The position numbers and the translations under genes are program-made. From Rotaria sordida (taxonomy: Eukaryota; Rotifera; Eurotatoria; Philodinida; Philodinidae), in NCBI GenBank assembly GCA_905250125.1, contig CAJNOL010000431.1:57861-121860 (forward strand): DNA of 64,000 nucleotides, written 5' to 3'. The notes beneath the pieces were generated by a model. It had not been told where the DNA came from, did not search any database, and saw nothing but the letters and a program-made list of their open reading frames with translations. Below are positions 47,400-59,043 of this stretch, one piece after another; positions within the stretch are counted from its first letter, which is position 1; every line of letters begins with the position of its first letter.

Positions 47400-49473
47400 T
47401 CAGTCTAGAGAATAGAATGCCATGCCACTATCATTACAATTCAAATGTTTGTACCAACTATGTAACGTTGAAAATCTTTCGATATCTTTGTCATTAGTTT
47501 TTTCTTGTATTTTTATAGAATGATTCATACAAGCTTTCAATACAAACAAACTATCATAAACTGTTATCGATGGATATAGATATGGTTATCATGGTTTACT
47601 TCTCATATGTGAACAGAAAAATTAAGTTTGAGTAAAATGAAATAGTTTTAAATTTTCGCTTGCTTTTAAATTAACAACTTTATTAGTTTTAAATAAAGGG
47701 ATTGAATTTCACAATTAATTTTTAAAGATGTTATCAACAAGAGTACATAAAGAAAATAAATCATTCTAAAAAATTTTAATAAAGAGTTAATTCAGTTTAA
47801 TAAAAATTACTGTAATTTTGTAGAGAACATAAGTTTTAAAATAGAACAAGTTATTGAATTTACTATTATCCATTGAAAAAGGGAATCATGATAGAGAAAA
47901 TCAATGTCTCTCTACCTATACAAGGTCAACTTCTCTAGGTGCTTTCGTTGCTAGGTTATAAACATTCTTTTGAAATCCCCGAAATCGATCAATTAACCAT
48001 TGGTCAATTGGCCGATTTCGGAGGAAACTATTTTGTTAGCAAGTTTACCTTTATATCCAACGATCCCTAGTGAAAAATGTTCGTTGAATAGAACGGCAGC
48101 GAATGTATTTTATAAAATTAAAAGCTTTGTTTTTTAAAGAGAAGGAAACGTGCAAGCAAAAATGGAATACTTTCTTTTCTGAAAAAAAGATCTGCCACCT
48201 TTTCCGAGCATGTTCTTGATCGTTCCAATTCAAAATGATGAATAATAGATTCCACTTTCCTAAGAAAGTGTTCTCAATTAAATTCATAGAGAGAATTGAA
48301 ATAAACGAATTTCAACTTATCTAAAACCATTCCTTTCTTATGTTCTTCTCTAAACTACATGGAATTCATTCTCTCTACTTTAATACGGGTTCTTTTTTAG
48401 GATTTAATATTAATCCTTTCGTTTCTCCTAGATTCGAATTTAAGAGTCTCGATTAAACAAATTAATATGTTGCTCACAAAAATAATTTGATGATTTAAAT
48501 TAGAAACAAGCATATTAATTAAATAAAATAAAACAGCAGAGTGAACAAATTTTAGAAGATTATTTTTCAGATAATCAATTATGATAAATGCGTATTTTAA
48601 TTTAGTTTTTATGAAATAAAAGCAAAATATGAATGAATTGGGCTGATATTGCACCGTTATGTTGTGAACACTAAAACACTCATATCTTAGCTTCTACTCA
48701 ACGGATTGGGACAATTTTTTGTTCCAAATATTCCTTATTTTCTATCCTGCTTATCATAAAAATATCAAGTCTTTTGATTGTTGTTGCTATGATGTTTCCA
48801 AGCAAGAAAATAAAAAATCAGCGCTTTTTGGCACTTCTTACCGACGAAAATCACTTTTTTTTGTGAGACAATTGTGATTGAATAAAAATAATTTTTTAGA
48901 TCTATTTTGTAGCTAAGACTTTTCTCTTTCTGACTATAAAAACTAATCACAGTTTTGGTTTCAATTTACCCATGAAATCTTGCAAAAACTATCTAAACAT
49001 ACACTTTGATCTTTTTATCTCCAGATAAGTTAAATTGAAACTACACAAATCCGATTTAAAAGCAAGCGTGAATTTTCTTTTTGTGTTCGATAGAGTAAAG
49101 GGCCCGAAATGTTTTGGTAAAAATTTTTTTTTTCAGAAATTTTTAGATCGAATGAAAAGCTAAAAATAAGAGGAACAGATAGGTATTGTTCCACTAAACG
49201 TCTCAACATATTATTAATTTTGTTTCTTTGGTTTCTCGATAACTACAAAATGTTAATCAGGAATTTTTTAATCATTTTTAGCAGATATTACAGGTTTCGT
49301 CTTCACAACTTGTCTTCTATGTTCTCCTTTCTATTTTACACTTATTCACTCTTTCATTCTTGATTGTATATAAACCGCAATTCTATCTTTTGTTTTTCTT
49401 TTTCCTCAATATCATATCGTTCGTTTCTTCTGAAGAGATCATCTCCTGCTTCGATGTCATATTTTGCGTCGTA
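47400..49473. other. AT-rich gene desert
   Basis: About 2 kb without a supported gene. The frames at 48051-48950 are short and Phe/Lys/Ile-rich, as expected by chance. Confidence 0.4.
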
Positions 49474-51547
49474 TACAGGATTTACTTTCCGCGGATTTAC
49501 TTTCCATTGATTATTTTTGACTTTAATTGATTCTTTTTCACAGAAAAATGTCTTTTTTGCTGTCGAGGATTTACTTTCCATTGATTAAAAAAAAAATTTA
49601 TTCCAATTAGTCGTTTTCTTAATTGTGGATTTACTTTCCGTTGATTGTTTCGTAGATGAGTAATGAGCGAACGAGTTATCATTCTGATAATCAATTCAAT
49701 GAAACAATGATTAACTGAATTTTTAGTTTCAAATGAGCAATGCTCATCAATTTCGAAGCTATATTAGTTAACTGGGAGAATTTCGTAAAAATGAATATAA
49801 AGCTAAGGATACAGTATTCTTTTCTTCGTATCTACAAAATGTCTGCTGAATTTATTGAATCAACACATGGTAAAAAGCAATTATGTTACCTCGGTTATCG
49901 ATATTGTTTCAAACGTAAAAATCAAAATGGATCTGAATATTGGGTTTGTGTAAAATGCACGGCAACAGCGACAAGTTATTCAGATTTATCCGTTGTAGTA
50001 CGTGATGAACATACACATTTACCTGATGAAACTGACAAAATTGTCTTAGAAATGCGAAAAAATTTAAAACGAAAAGCTATAGAAGATTCTGGTCCAATAG
50101 ATCGTATATTCGAAGAAGCTTATCATATAATTAATATTAAATCCAATGATTTGATTGTTAATTTACCGTCTATTAACACATTAAAAAATAATTTACAAAA
50201 GCATCGTCGTAAAACTCGTCCACCAGTTCCTCGATCAATTGAACAACTTCCATTACCATTACCTGATGTTTATTGCAAAACAACACAAGGTGATTGGTTT
50301 CTATTATATGATGGACTACTTGGTGGTACTCGTTCACTTATTTTTTCCACTTACAATGATATCGTTTATTTATCACAGCAACAACATTGGTATAGTGATG
50401 GCACATTTTATACATGTCCATCTATCTTTTATCAGATTTACTCTATTCATGCATGTTATGATGGAATTTCTACTCCATGTGTCTTTGCATTACTTGGAGG
50501 TAAATCTGAAGAAATTTATTTTGATTTATTTGCAATAATATTCAGAAAAATGATGGAATTTCAATTATTCATAAAATTACGTACCATTACCATTGATTTT
50601 GAATTAGGTGTTGCTAATGTATTTGCCAAACATTATCCAACTGTTACTGTTCGCGGTTGTTTATTCCATTTCGGCCAAGCTTTATTCCGTAAATTTGTTG
50701 ATATTGGTTTAAAAACACCATATAAAAACGACGAAAATCTTCGAGATTGGTTTTGATCTTTCGCAGCAATATCATTATTACCATTACATCATATGTTATG
50801 GGGTTTACAATATTTAGTGGGTATTAGACCTAATTATCCAGGTATTCAAACATTTCTTGATTATTATCATAATACATTTGGGCCGTTCAGTCGATTTCTA
50901 CCACATATGTACAATCATTATCGTAATATTACACCTCGAACAATTAACTATTTAGAAGGTTGACATAATTGTATGAAAAAACACGTTAATTCTCCACATC
51001 CAAATATATATGTCGCAATTGATTTATTACAAAAAGAACAAGCTTTAGCCTCGATTGTGAGATTACAAGACGACCTAGGGGCTCCAACTCCAAAATGTCG
51101 CAAGAACAATGTTATTTCAGATGAATGTTTGATGAAATTATGGAAACGTTATGATGAAGGTCGTATTGATATTCCAGCATTCTTAAAAGCAGCTGGGTTG
51201 AGATACTTTCAACGTGCACCAAAAAAAAAATAGTTATCTCCTTTCCTTATTTTCTTATTTATTCAATATTTGTTGAAACTTTTTTCTTGTTGTCTATATA
51301 TTTATTGTAATTTTTCTCTGACAATACATTGATTATCAGAATGATAACTCGTTCGCTCATTACTCATCTACGAAACAATCAACGGAAAGTAAATCCACAA
51401 TTAAGAAAACGACTAGTTGGAATAAAATTTTTTTTAATCAATGGAAAGTAAATCCTCGACAGCAAAAAAGACATTTTTCTGTGAAAAAAATTAATTAAAG
51501 TCAAAAATAATCAATGGAAAGTAAATCCGTGGAAAGTAAATCCTGTA
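49474..51547. mobile_element. MULE-type DNA transposon with ~220-bp inverted ends
   Basis: Left end 49474-49699 and right end 51327-51547 are near-perfect inverted repeats beginning TACAGGATTTACTTTCC. Each end contains four copies of GGATTTACTTTCCRTTGATT-like words, probably transposase-binding sites. The single gene inside is a FLYWCH/MULE transposase (next entry). No convincing 8-10 bp target duplication was seen (left flank TGCGTCGTA, right flank ATCCGTTGT), so the element may be old or recombined. Confidence 0.88.
49839..51233 (+). pseudogene. FLYWCH zinc-finger MULE transposase with two in-frame TGA stops
   Basis: A 464-codon frame from ATG 49839 to TAG/TAA near 51233 is interrupted by TGA at 50754-50756 (after NLRDWF) and at 50962-50964 (after NYLEG). 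Both read on in the same frame without any shift. An N-terminal FLYWCH finger is visible (KQLCYLGYRYCFKR, WVCVKC, HTHLP), then the MULE domain with YSDGTF, TIDFE and GCLFHFGQ, giving candidate catalytic acids and the C..H motif. The second stop replaces the Trp of the usual EGWHN (TGG to TGA); the first probably came from CGA (Arg). Two point mutations and otherwise intact sequence imply recent inactivation. The longer frame from 49740 adds 33 residues that do not look coding. Confidence 0.85.
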
Positions 51548-53019
51548 ATCCGTTGTTATGACCTCTTGCTAATCTTGCTTTTCTCTTTCCTCATCATCTT
51601 ATCTTTCTATGGTTCTTTTTTATGTTCATCTAAATTTTTTGGCTTTCTCCTATATAAGTATGTTCTGAATATCAAGTAATTACATTCTAGAATTGTGAAT
51701 TTCCTCAATAAACATCAGTATCGATGATTCTGGTAAGCTGCTCATCCATTCTGTCCTTGGAATGATCGAATTATACTTTTCGAAAATCGATTTTTAACCC
51801 ACAAGAATCATTAGGTAATTTGAAGAATAATAAAGACCATATTCTTTTCTTTGTAAGAATGATGTTGAATTCTCTAGAGAACATCAAAGAAATCAATCTC
51901 ATTTGGATAGGATTCTATCCTGACCATGTCAATAAATTTTGGAATGACACAGAAAGTACTCTATTCAAAAGAAGACCAATTGTAAATTGACAAGAAAGTA
52001 TTCTATGATAGTGCGAAATGGCAAAAACTACTTTCCTATAGAGCCAGAATGCATTTTTATCGACTTCGAATGCATTCGTCAAACTATATAATGCGATATT
52101 CGTAAACCAGATAGCTTGCCACTGTTTTGATGAATGAGTTCACTTCCATTTTTTTCATAAAAACTTTTCATTAGGGTATAACATATGCACAGTTATGTAA
52201 CATTGAATATTGCCCGTTTTTCGGTAACGGTGACATCGTCAAAATACGAATGAGAAAACATTCCCAACTTATACGTGCCGTTCGAGCTCATATTTTGTTC
52301 ATAGCTATGGTTGATGATGTATATAAAATAGCTAAGAACATCTGTGTCACTGCTACTGGGTTTAAGAGGTAAGAGAAAAACAAATGCCACGGGAGATGGC
52401 GTCACCATCTCTGCGTTAGGCTTTCTTATTCTTTTCATATGTTGACTGTGACATATCTTTTTCAGTTGAACATTTTCTTATCAATTTATCTCATTTAAGA
52501 CTATTGACACTAAAATTCTCAATTGAATTTGACTCTGCATTCAGATGATGGGAAAGAGAAAATATTTTTCTTTACGCTCTACAAAACAAAATCCTTTTGT
52601 TGTATCAAATTCAATTTTTGAATTCTTTTACATGGATGTGGGAGCGTTGTTTCGCTCATTCTTTTAAAATTCTTATTATCATTAGACTTTGATCAGTATC
52701 TTTCTTCGAATATTTATTTAATTTTAGTTCCTTCCGTTATAGGGTTTTTCATTTCTCTGTTTAATAAAAAAAAATGATAAAGTTATTATTTCATTTTAAT
52801 TTTTTTCACCTACAAGAAAACACAAGAGAATCAAGAAATTGTGTGAGGATTCATTAATGAAACAAATAAAAGATATTATCTAGGTCAATCATGCTCGGTT
52901 GCATACGATCATCGTAAACAATGACCGTAGAAAGTCGTCGTACACAACTAGTGTAGTAATATGACGACTGGGAGATGTTTTGGTGAACGATCATCATGAC
53001 CAGCTTTCGACGTTGCTAA
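51548..53019. other. AT-rich spacer
   Basis: No supported gene. A minus-strand 81-codon frame at 52193-52438 has ordinary composition but no recognised domain or splice partner. Confidence 0.35.
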
Positions 53020-53644
53020 CGAGAAAATCGTTTCCCATTGTAAATTGCCCCTAAGTTCGAACTTTATGTATAAGGTAGATCTCAGTACGATACGAAAAAT
53101 TCCACAAGAACAAGTGCACTTAGGCCTTCCTGCCAGAGTTATAGTCATTTTACTGAAGTTTTAGTCTATAAAACAGTATGTACAACAACAAAACTGAATG
53201 ATGGTATTCCGTATGAAAACTTTGTCCACAGATAGGCCTACTTATAACTAGAATATTGTGAAAATTACAGTGCAAAATATTGTTTCCTTCACGAGATATT
53301 GGAATTCTAAAAATCACTCATATCTAACAAAAGATGCAAAAATCGCCTGTTTTTTCGAAACTTAATATCTCGTGAAGGAAACAATATTTTGCACTGTAAC
53401 TTTCAAAATATTCTAGTTACAAGTTGACCTATCGATGAGCAAAGTTTCAGTTTGAAATACCATCATTCATTTTTGTTTTGATATATACCGTCCTATAGAC
53501 TAAAATTCCAGTAAAATGACTATAATTCTGGCGGGAAAGTCTAAGAGCATTTGTCGTTTTGTAGTGTTTTCATATCTCACTGGGTCTATCTTATGTACGA
53601 AGTTCGAACTTAGGAACTGTTGATCATTTCGAATGGTTCCTTCA
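53020..53644. mobile_element. Second, diverged copy of the TAA-flanked palindromic MITE
   Basis: The arms pair around a centre near 53330 (CTCGTGAAGGAAACAATATT against AATATTGTTTCCTTCACGAG). They share with 2823-3439 the words TTTGTCCACAGATAGG, GCCTACTTATAACTAGAATA and AGAGTTATAGTCATTTTACT. It is flanked by TAA at 53017-53019 and 53645-53647. It is more diverged between arms than the copy at 2823, so it is older. Confidence 0.8.
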
Positions 53645-54302
53645 TAAGTAATAATATTTACTTTTCAAAAGAACCCGAGAGACAGTCATTGAGTTATGCT
53701 TAGCACAGTATTCTCATAGCAGTTAATACATTTAGAACTGTTTTATTTTTTCAAAACTATTTCATACAGTACAGAGTATCGATAAGATGCAAGATCCTCA
53801 CTAGCATTTCCATAGAAAAGTAAACAATCATAAACCCATATCGAAAGTTTAAAGTCTTTTTCTTGGTTATCATGTCATGATAGCAAAATGTTGAGTTGTT
53901 ATATGAAGTAATTTTAAATCGTTGTGATGCAGTTGATGCAATCAACGTTGAAAACTCCTACATTTATCTGATTCCTAATTAAAGAGAAGAAAAACAATTT
54001 AAAGGTATTTTGTGCTGACCTACGTCGAATGTGTAAGGAAAAGTGTGAATCTCTAATCACTGCCCGGATAACCTGTCACTGGGCAAATAATTAACTATAC
54101 TATTTGAAGAAACTGATTGCCGATTTAGATGCCTCGTCTGTAAAAATCATTGCACAAACTTTATTCAGAATCGCGGCTAAAATAGAAATAATTTCCTTCT
54201 TCCATTAGGGACAGAGTAGATATCAAACGCTATTAATCCAACTCAATTCTAGTTTATTCTGCTGCGTCAAATTATCCTTTCGTTATTTTGAAATTTTCAG
54301 TA
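53645..54302. other. 5' flank of the GPCR gene
   Basis: No coding feature. A likely splice acceptor (GAAATTTTCAG) ends at 54300, two bases before the GPCR start codon, so the 5' UTR is probably spliced and its first exon lies in this stretch or upstream. Confidence 0.4.
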
Positions 54303-55307
54303 ATGGCTGACAATCAAAGTTCAAATGACACAGAAAGCATTTCATTTGCCAACACCGAAATCTCTCTATCGCGTACTGCTCGATTTTGGATTCTTCTTCT
54401 ATTTGATGTTCCATCCACTATTTGTGCATTCTTCGTTCTCTTCTGTATCCTTATTGATCAAAAATCACGCTCTGCTGTCAAGAACCATGTCCTGATCGTT
54501 TTGCTTCTTCTTGGCTTGAGTTCTCAATTAATCGATGTTCCTTTCTATCTCAATTTTATCGTATATTCGAATGTTGTTCCACCGAACTCTTCCATCTGTC
54601 TCTTGTGGTGGTTTGTAGATATTGGTATGTACAATGGAGGAACCATATTTATGGCCTGGATCGCATTGGAACGACATATTATCGTATTTCATGATCAATG
54701 GATTTTAACGAGAAAGAGACGTATATTGATACACTATTTGCCATTGCTTTTTTTAATCTTGTATATTTTTATTTATTATATTTATGCCATTTATTATTTT
54801 CCCTGTGAAAATGATTACGACTATACATTACCAATCTGCAATGCGTCTCCATGCTATCAAAGTCATCCAATTATGGGCATATGGGATTTGTTTATCAATA
54901 GTGCTTTGCCATCATTTCTCGAAGCATTTTTTAGTTTCGTTTTTCTTTTTCGAGTCTTCTTGCAGAAATATCACTCTCATTTACCAATGCAATGGCGTAA
55001 GCAGCGAAAGATGACAATTCAGCTCGTGTCTCTCTCTTTTCTTAACATGGCCGTTACTTTTCCAGTCAGTATTATTACGATGGCTCATTTTTGTGGTTTA
55101 CCAAAAGATATTGGAGTTGAAGCCTTACAATATTTCTTTTTTCTTTGTTATTTTGTCATTTTTCTCCTTCCTTTCATCTGTCTTGCGTCGATAAGTGGTG
55201 TGAATAAAAAATTTCAAGAAAGAATACTTCGTCGACGACAACTTCGACAATTCATAGCAACGGTCAAACCTGTAAATTTCAGAATAGCTATGGCAATGCA
55301 GCATTAA
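54303..55307 (+). CDS. Rhodopsin-like (class A) seven-transmembrane GPCR
   Basis: An intronless 334-aa frame. The start is put at ATG 54303 (MADNQSSNDTE) because an acceptor ends at 54300; the in-frame ATG at 54288 lies inside the presumed intron. The N-terminus has NQS and NDT glycosylation sites. Seven hydrophobic segments are visible, beginning FWILLLFDVPSTICAFFVLF. Segment 3 ends WIALERHIIVFH, with ERH in place of the DRY motif; the preceding SICLLWWF supplies the usual Cys for the disulfide with a Cys in loop 2. The last segment and the basic tail (ERILRRRQLRQFI) are complete. I associate this ERH form with a large bdelloid receptor family; the ligand is unknown. Confidence 0.88.
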   Translation: MADNQSSNDTESISFANTEISLSRTARFWILLLFDVPSTICAFFVLFCILIDQKSRSAVKNHVLIVLLLLGLSSQLIDVPFYLNFIVYSNVVPPNSSICLLWWFVDIGMYNGGTIFMAWIALERHIIVFHDQWILTRKRRILIHYLPLLFLILYIFIYYIYAIYYFPCENDYDYTLPICNASPCYQSHPIMGIWDLFINSALPSFLEAFFSFVFLFRVFLQKYHSHLPMQWRKQRKMTIQLVSLSFLNMAVTFPVSIITMAHFCGLPKDIGVEALQYFFFLCYFVIFLLPFICLASISGVNKKFQERILRRRQLRQFIATVKPVNFRIAMAMQH

Positions 55308-55898
55308 ATGAAACATTTTGACACTCTATTTTTTTTGTTTTCTAAAGTTCAACAAGCCTCTGTCCAGAGTGAGAAAAATCAATTTTAAAATAATAGATTA
55401 TTGTGTTCCTTTGATGTTGTGTTGTGTTCAAAAACGCTCATAGACTATTGATGATCTTTTTTTTTTTGAAGTTTGCTGTTTATTGTTATGCTCGGAAGCA
55501 CATACATAAAGCTATGGGAAAAAGAGAAAAAAGATAAGAAAAGGAACTAGAGAGAGTGAAAACAAACAAAGAAAGTACAAAAAAGAAAAATATAAGCACA
55601 ATGGGGAAGCAGGACAAAAGCACTCAAGCAAGCAGAATCTCATGTCTCTCTCTTTCACTATTGATGATCTTATATGCAGTGAATCGTGAACGATTCAATA
55701 ACTGCTTTAATTTGATGAACGGATGCTATGGCTATATAAGCATCCTATGGTATGGCAGTCGAACTCTGCTGAATTGGGAATGTGACTGGAAAGAAGTTAC
55801 ATTTTGTGTGAAATTCAGAATTGTTCCCTAATATCTGATGGGTTAACTCAATCATTAATCTGATATGTGGAAATAGAGATCCAATAAATTATATTTAT
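55308..55898. other. 3' flank of the GPCR gene
   Basis: No feature beyond short random frames. Confidence 0.35.
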
Positions 55899-55951
55899 AT
55901 TGGGTATGAGCGTGGATGAATGGAAAACTCACACTTACACCCACACCCTTA
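55899..55951. repeat. Telomere-like hairpin
   Basis: GGGTATGAGCGTGGATGAAT, GGAAAACTC, then ACACTTACACCCACACCCTT. The arms pair imperfectly. Confidence 0.75.
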
Positions 55952-56722
55952 TTCATATTGACAATAACTCTGAGTGCGTAATAAGGATGTCATTTATTTT
56001 TCATTTGAATATAATAGAAAACGATCTAAATATACAGGTTACTTTTTTTTTAATCTTATTTTCTAAATGAACGAAACGTTTTTATAGATAAAAGAAAATA
56101 ATAAAATAAAACATGAGTATTAATGATAATAAGTACTCAGATAGTTTTGTACGGTTAACTAAAAATGTTGGAGTCGTCTCAGTAAGTGATAAATAAATAG
56201 ATTCTTTTGAATTTTTGAGATATTCATATTGAAGGTTACTTAATGTTTTCTAAAGAAACTTATTTAATCATGACTCTTTTCAATGAAAATAATCATCATT
56301 TTGACCTTATTGCAGTTGCCTAACCATTCATATTCTACACGAGTACGATTTTTCGTATTCAAATTCGAACCGGCTCTCTTATACATAGAAATTCTGAAAC
56401 AAAGTTTCAGTGCAATAAAAACATTGCAAATGATAGAAAAAAGAAAAAAAAATCGAATTGACAATAATATGATTATCTAAATAGGAATAATTTTTAACTA
56501 TTATATATGTTGTAATCTGTAGGTGACATCTATCATGTTACTCGTATAAATTTGCCAGAACATACCTAAAATGAAACTAATAATGAAAATGAGAATAAGT
56601 TGAAAGAAAAAGCAACATTTGTCAGATGAAGAAATGTGTATATACTAGTTATCAAGTCATACAAAGTTTAACACAAATAATGAACATAAAACGACTTATC
56701 ATTAAAATATCATTGGGTGAAA
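55952..56722. other. AT-rich spacer
   Basis: No gene or repeat supported; the overlapping frames at 56264-56480 on both strands are chance. Confidence 0.35.
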
Positions 56723-56782
56723 GATGTGGATGTGGGTGCTGGTATTAATGAAGAGAACATCCACACCCACACGCACATCCTA
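56723..56782. repeat. Telomere-like hairpin with consensus loop
   Basis: AGATGTGGATGTGGGTGCTG, loop AATGAAGAGAACATCC, then ACACCCACACGCACATCCT. Confidence 0.88.
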
Positions 56783-57240
56783 GTATCACAAAAATTGAGT
56801 ATGTGCTTTCTAATAAAGATTAATAATTCATAGTTACATAGCTGATACATTTCATGTTCTTTAGATAGACAACACTTTTGAGAAGTCTTTGTCTAAATAA
56901 GCATAATAAGGATGTCAAAGATAATAAGACTATGGAGATATGATATCAATTGTTGACGGAAGATGTCGAACAAATAAATATTTCTATTGAAAAGAATTCA
57001 AGAACAAAGCAAATCAGTTCATTTTTTTTTACTCAGTAATCTTTACTTTACATGTAGCTTTGAAATGACTACTAAGAGAACATAAAATCAACAATAGAAT
57101 ATCTTGAGAAGTCTCAATAAAAAGATTGTGAATTTGGAAAAAGAGAAGACCAACGAATAAATCTACACCGATACACATACACACCACATTCGGTCTCTGA
57201 TTAAGGTAGCAACAGCAGAGTAAGTAAGTCTATCTTAAAA
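56783..57240. other. AT-rich spacer
   Basis: Nothing supported. Confidence 0.35.
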
Positions 57241-57292
57241 ATGGGTGTGGGGTGTGAATGAAGAGAAGATCCACACCCACACCCTAAAATTA
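57241..57292. repeat. Telomere-like hairpin, type copy of the family
   Basis: ATGGGTGTGGGGTGTG, loop AATGAAGAGAAGATCC, then ACACCCACACCCTAAAAT. This is the cleanest short member: arms of about 16 bp and the full consensus loop. Confidence 0.9.
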
Positions 57293-58696
57293 GGGTAAGT
57301 AGTTTACTCATAGACTTAGGTAGGTCTAAAAAACGTTACTAATAAGGTGTCTAGATAGCTCTTAAAAAGCTACAGATATAATGCCCAGATTTGCTTTACG
57401 AAGTTACTGCTATGATGCTCAGGTAGACCTAGAAAAGTTGTAGGCTTGGTACTCAAATAACTTCCACTAAGTTACTGTAGCATAGTCAGAAAGAGTCCAA
57501 ACACTTATGGTTAAATATAATTGGAAAGTATGGATTCAAATCTTATTGATAGAATTTAGATTGAAAAGTATGCTCAAAATTTCGAGTTTACGTGCCGAAC
57601 TCACTTGTCTTGATCGATCATAGTCCATTTTTTATTGATAGTAACGATTCATTGATCAATAAATACATAAAATTAAAATAATATAAATTGTCCACCCTAC
57701 CTACTCAGCAAAACCATCTAATCAACGCTGTCTCGACCTCCTCCCCCCACGATCGTTTGATACAATGACACATTTCGTCGCTAATACAAGATAATTATTT
57801 TGTAAGATTTGTTTTCAACAAAAAAAAAAGCTTGATTGCTATTGATTGTCATTCATTGCTCATGATTGCTTTGATTGCTATCAGCTTTCTTCTCCTTGGC
57901 GTGAATCATACCTTCAATGAGCAGAAAAATAATCGAAATAAATTAATGGGTTGTCATTGATGTAGGAAGCAACAGAAAGCAAAAGGCAATATTGAACCAA
58001 TACGAAAAATAGGGAGAAGAAAATTGTTTTTTTTTTCTTTCTAAACACCTATTCAGTGAATAATCAAATAGAAAAGTTTTTTTTTCGTGATTCTTGAAAA
58101 ATATTAGTATATGACATTCTTATATACACTATTTCTATTTCGATCGGCTTAATTACTAGTGATTATTACAAATCTATATACAAACATTTACATCGTTTGT
58201 CCTGATGAAAAACCATGTAAATATGGCTTCTTTACGATTGTTAATGTTTCATCAAACTTGCACTCCGAATATTACGATGCATATATATTGTGTTAATGAT
58301 CTTTTGGAGATCCGTCACAAATCATGATGAACATTTCGACATGCTATCACGTATGATGATCAATACAAAGAAAGTCTTCATACAAAATGAAAGCTATTTC
58401 ATCATTGTAATCCTTCAAGAATTGTTTTGAAAGGTTTTCAAATGTTGAAACAATACGAGAATGGTTTCTTGTACATAAACTCTGGGATTATGTAGTGAAA
58501 GAACTATCTACACAGGTTCTTTGGGTTGACGAGTGCATCCTCAATCAACAGATAATTGAAAACTTTTTCACATTCAATTGAGTCATCATTAACTCAAGAC
58601 ATCGAAACAACACCAATCTCGCCTTGGGTTTCACATTGTCATTACTACTACTAGCTTATGGTTCCCTGATTGTTATAGAGAAGAAAATGTATAGGG
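57293..58696. other. Spacer with weak coding relic
   Basis: No supported gene. At 58414-58580 a 55-codon plus-strand frame contains ETIREWFLVHKLWDYVVKEL and reads like protein, but it has no partner exon that I can find. It may be a relic. Confidence 0.25.
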
Positions 58697-58762
58697 GAAC
58701 GGTGTGAATACGGATGAGGTGGATGTGGAGGAAGAGAAGACTTTAACCCACAGTCATTTACT
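58697..58762. repeat. Telomere-like hairpin, diverged
   Basis: GGGAACGGTGTGAATACGGATG, then GGTGGATGTGGAGGAAGAGAAGAC, then TTTAACCCACAGTC. The GGAAGAGAAGA loop is retained while the C-rich arm is eroded. Confidence 0.7.
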
Positions 58763-58856
58763 CGCCTACCCTCGAATAGCTTTAAGTATAGAAATGTATG
58801 TATGTACAAATCTCCGTGTTTTGCTTTTTCCTTCTAGGCTCTTGTTTAATTTGTAG

Positions 58857-59026
58857 GTCGCACGACTATTTTTATTACTACTCGTTGGACAACGTTTCAA
58901 AATCCACACCATATGTGCTTATTAAGCGATGAACGTATAATCGATGAGGTTACATATGAATCACTGATGGCACAAGAAGGAAGTAGATATCAAACATTGA
59001 TTGAAGCTCAACAAATCGACACATGA
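58857..59026 (+). pseudogene. Orphan last exon of an ABC transporter
   Basis: After an acceptor (AATTTGTAG, ending 58856) a frame reads GRTTIFITTRWTTFQN, then MCLLSDERIIDEVTYESLMA, then GSRYQTLIEAQQ and TGA. This matches the end of the nucleotide-binding domain of ABCB-type exporters from the H-loop to the C-terminus (family pattern GRTTI..aHRLsT...L..G...E.G.H..L). The switch (H-loop) histidine is replaced by Thr and the following Leu by Trp, which would cripple ATP hydrolysis. No Walker A, signature or Walker B exon is visible upstream to 55300. It is therefore a fragment, and it is bracketed by telomere-like hairpins at 58697 and 59044. Confidence 0.7.
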
Positions 59027-59043
59027 AAAGTGACATCATTGAA

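Noticed and set aside
49740..49838. Earlier ATG for the MULE transposase
   Set aside because: The 33 added residues are hydrophobic and unlike family N-termini; the ATG at 49839 directly precedes the FLYWCH finger.
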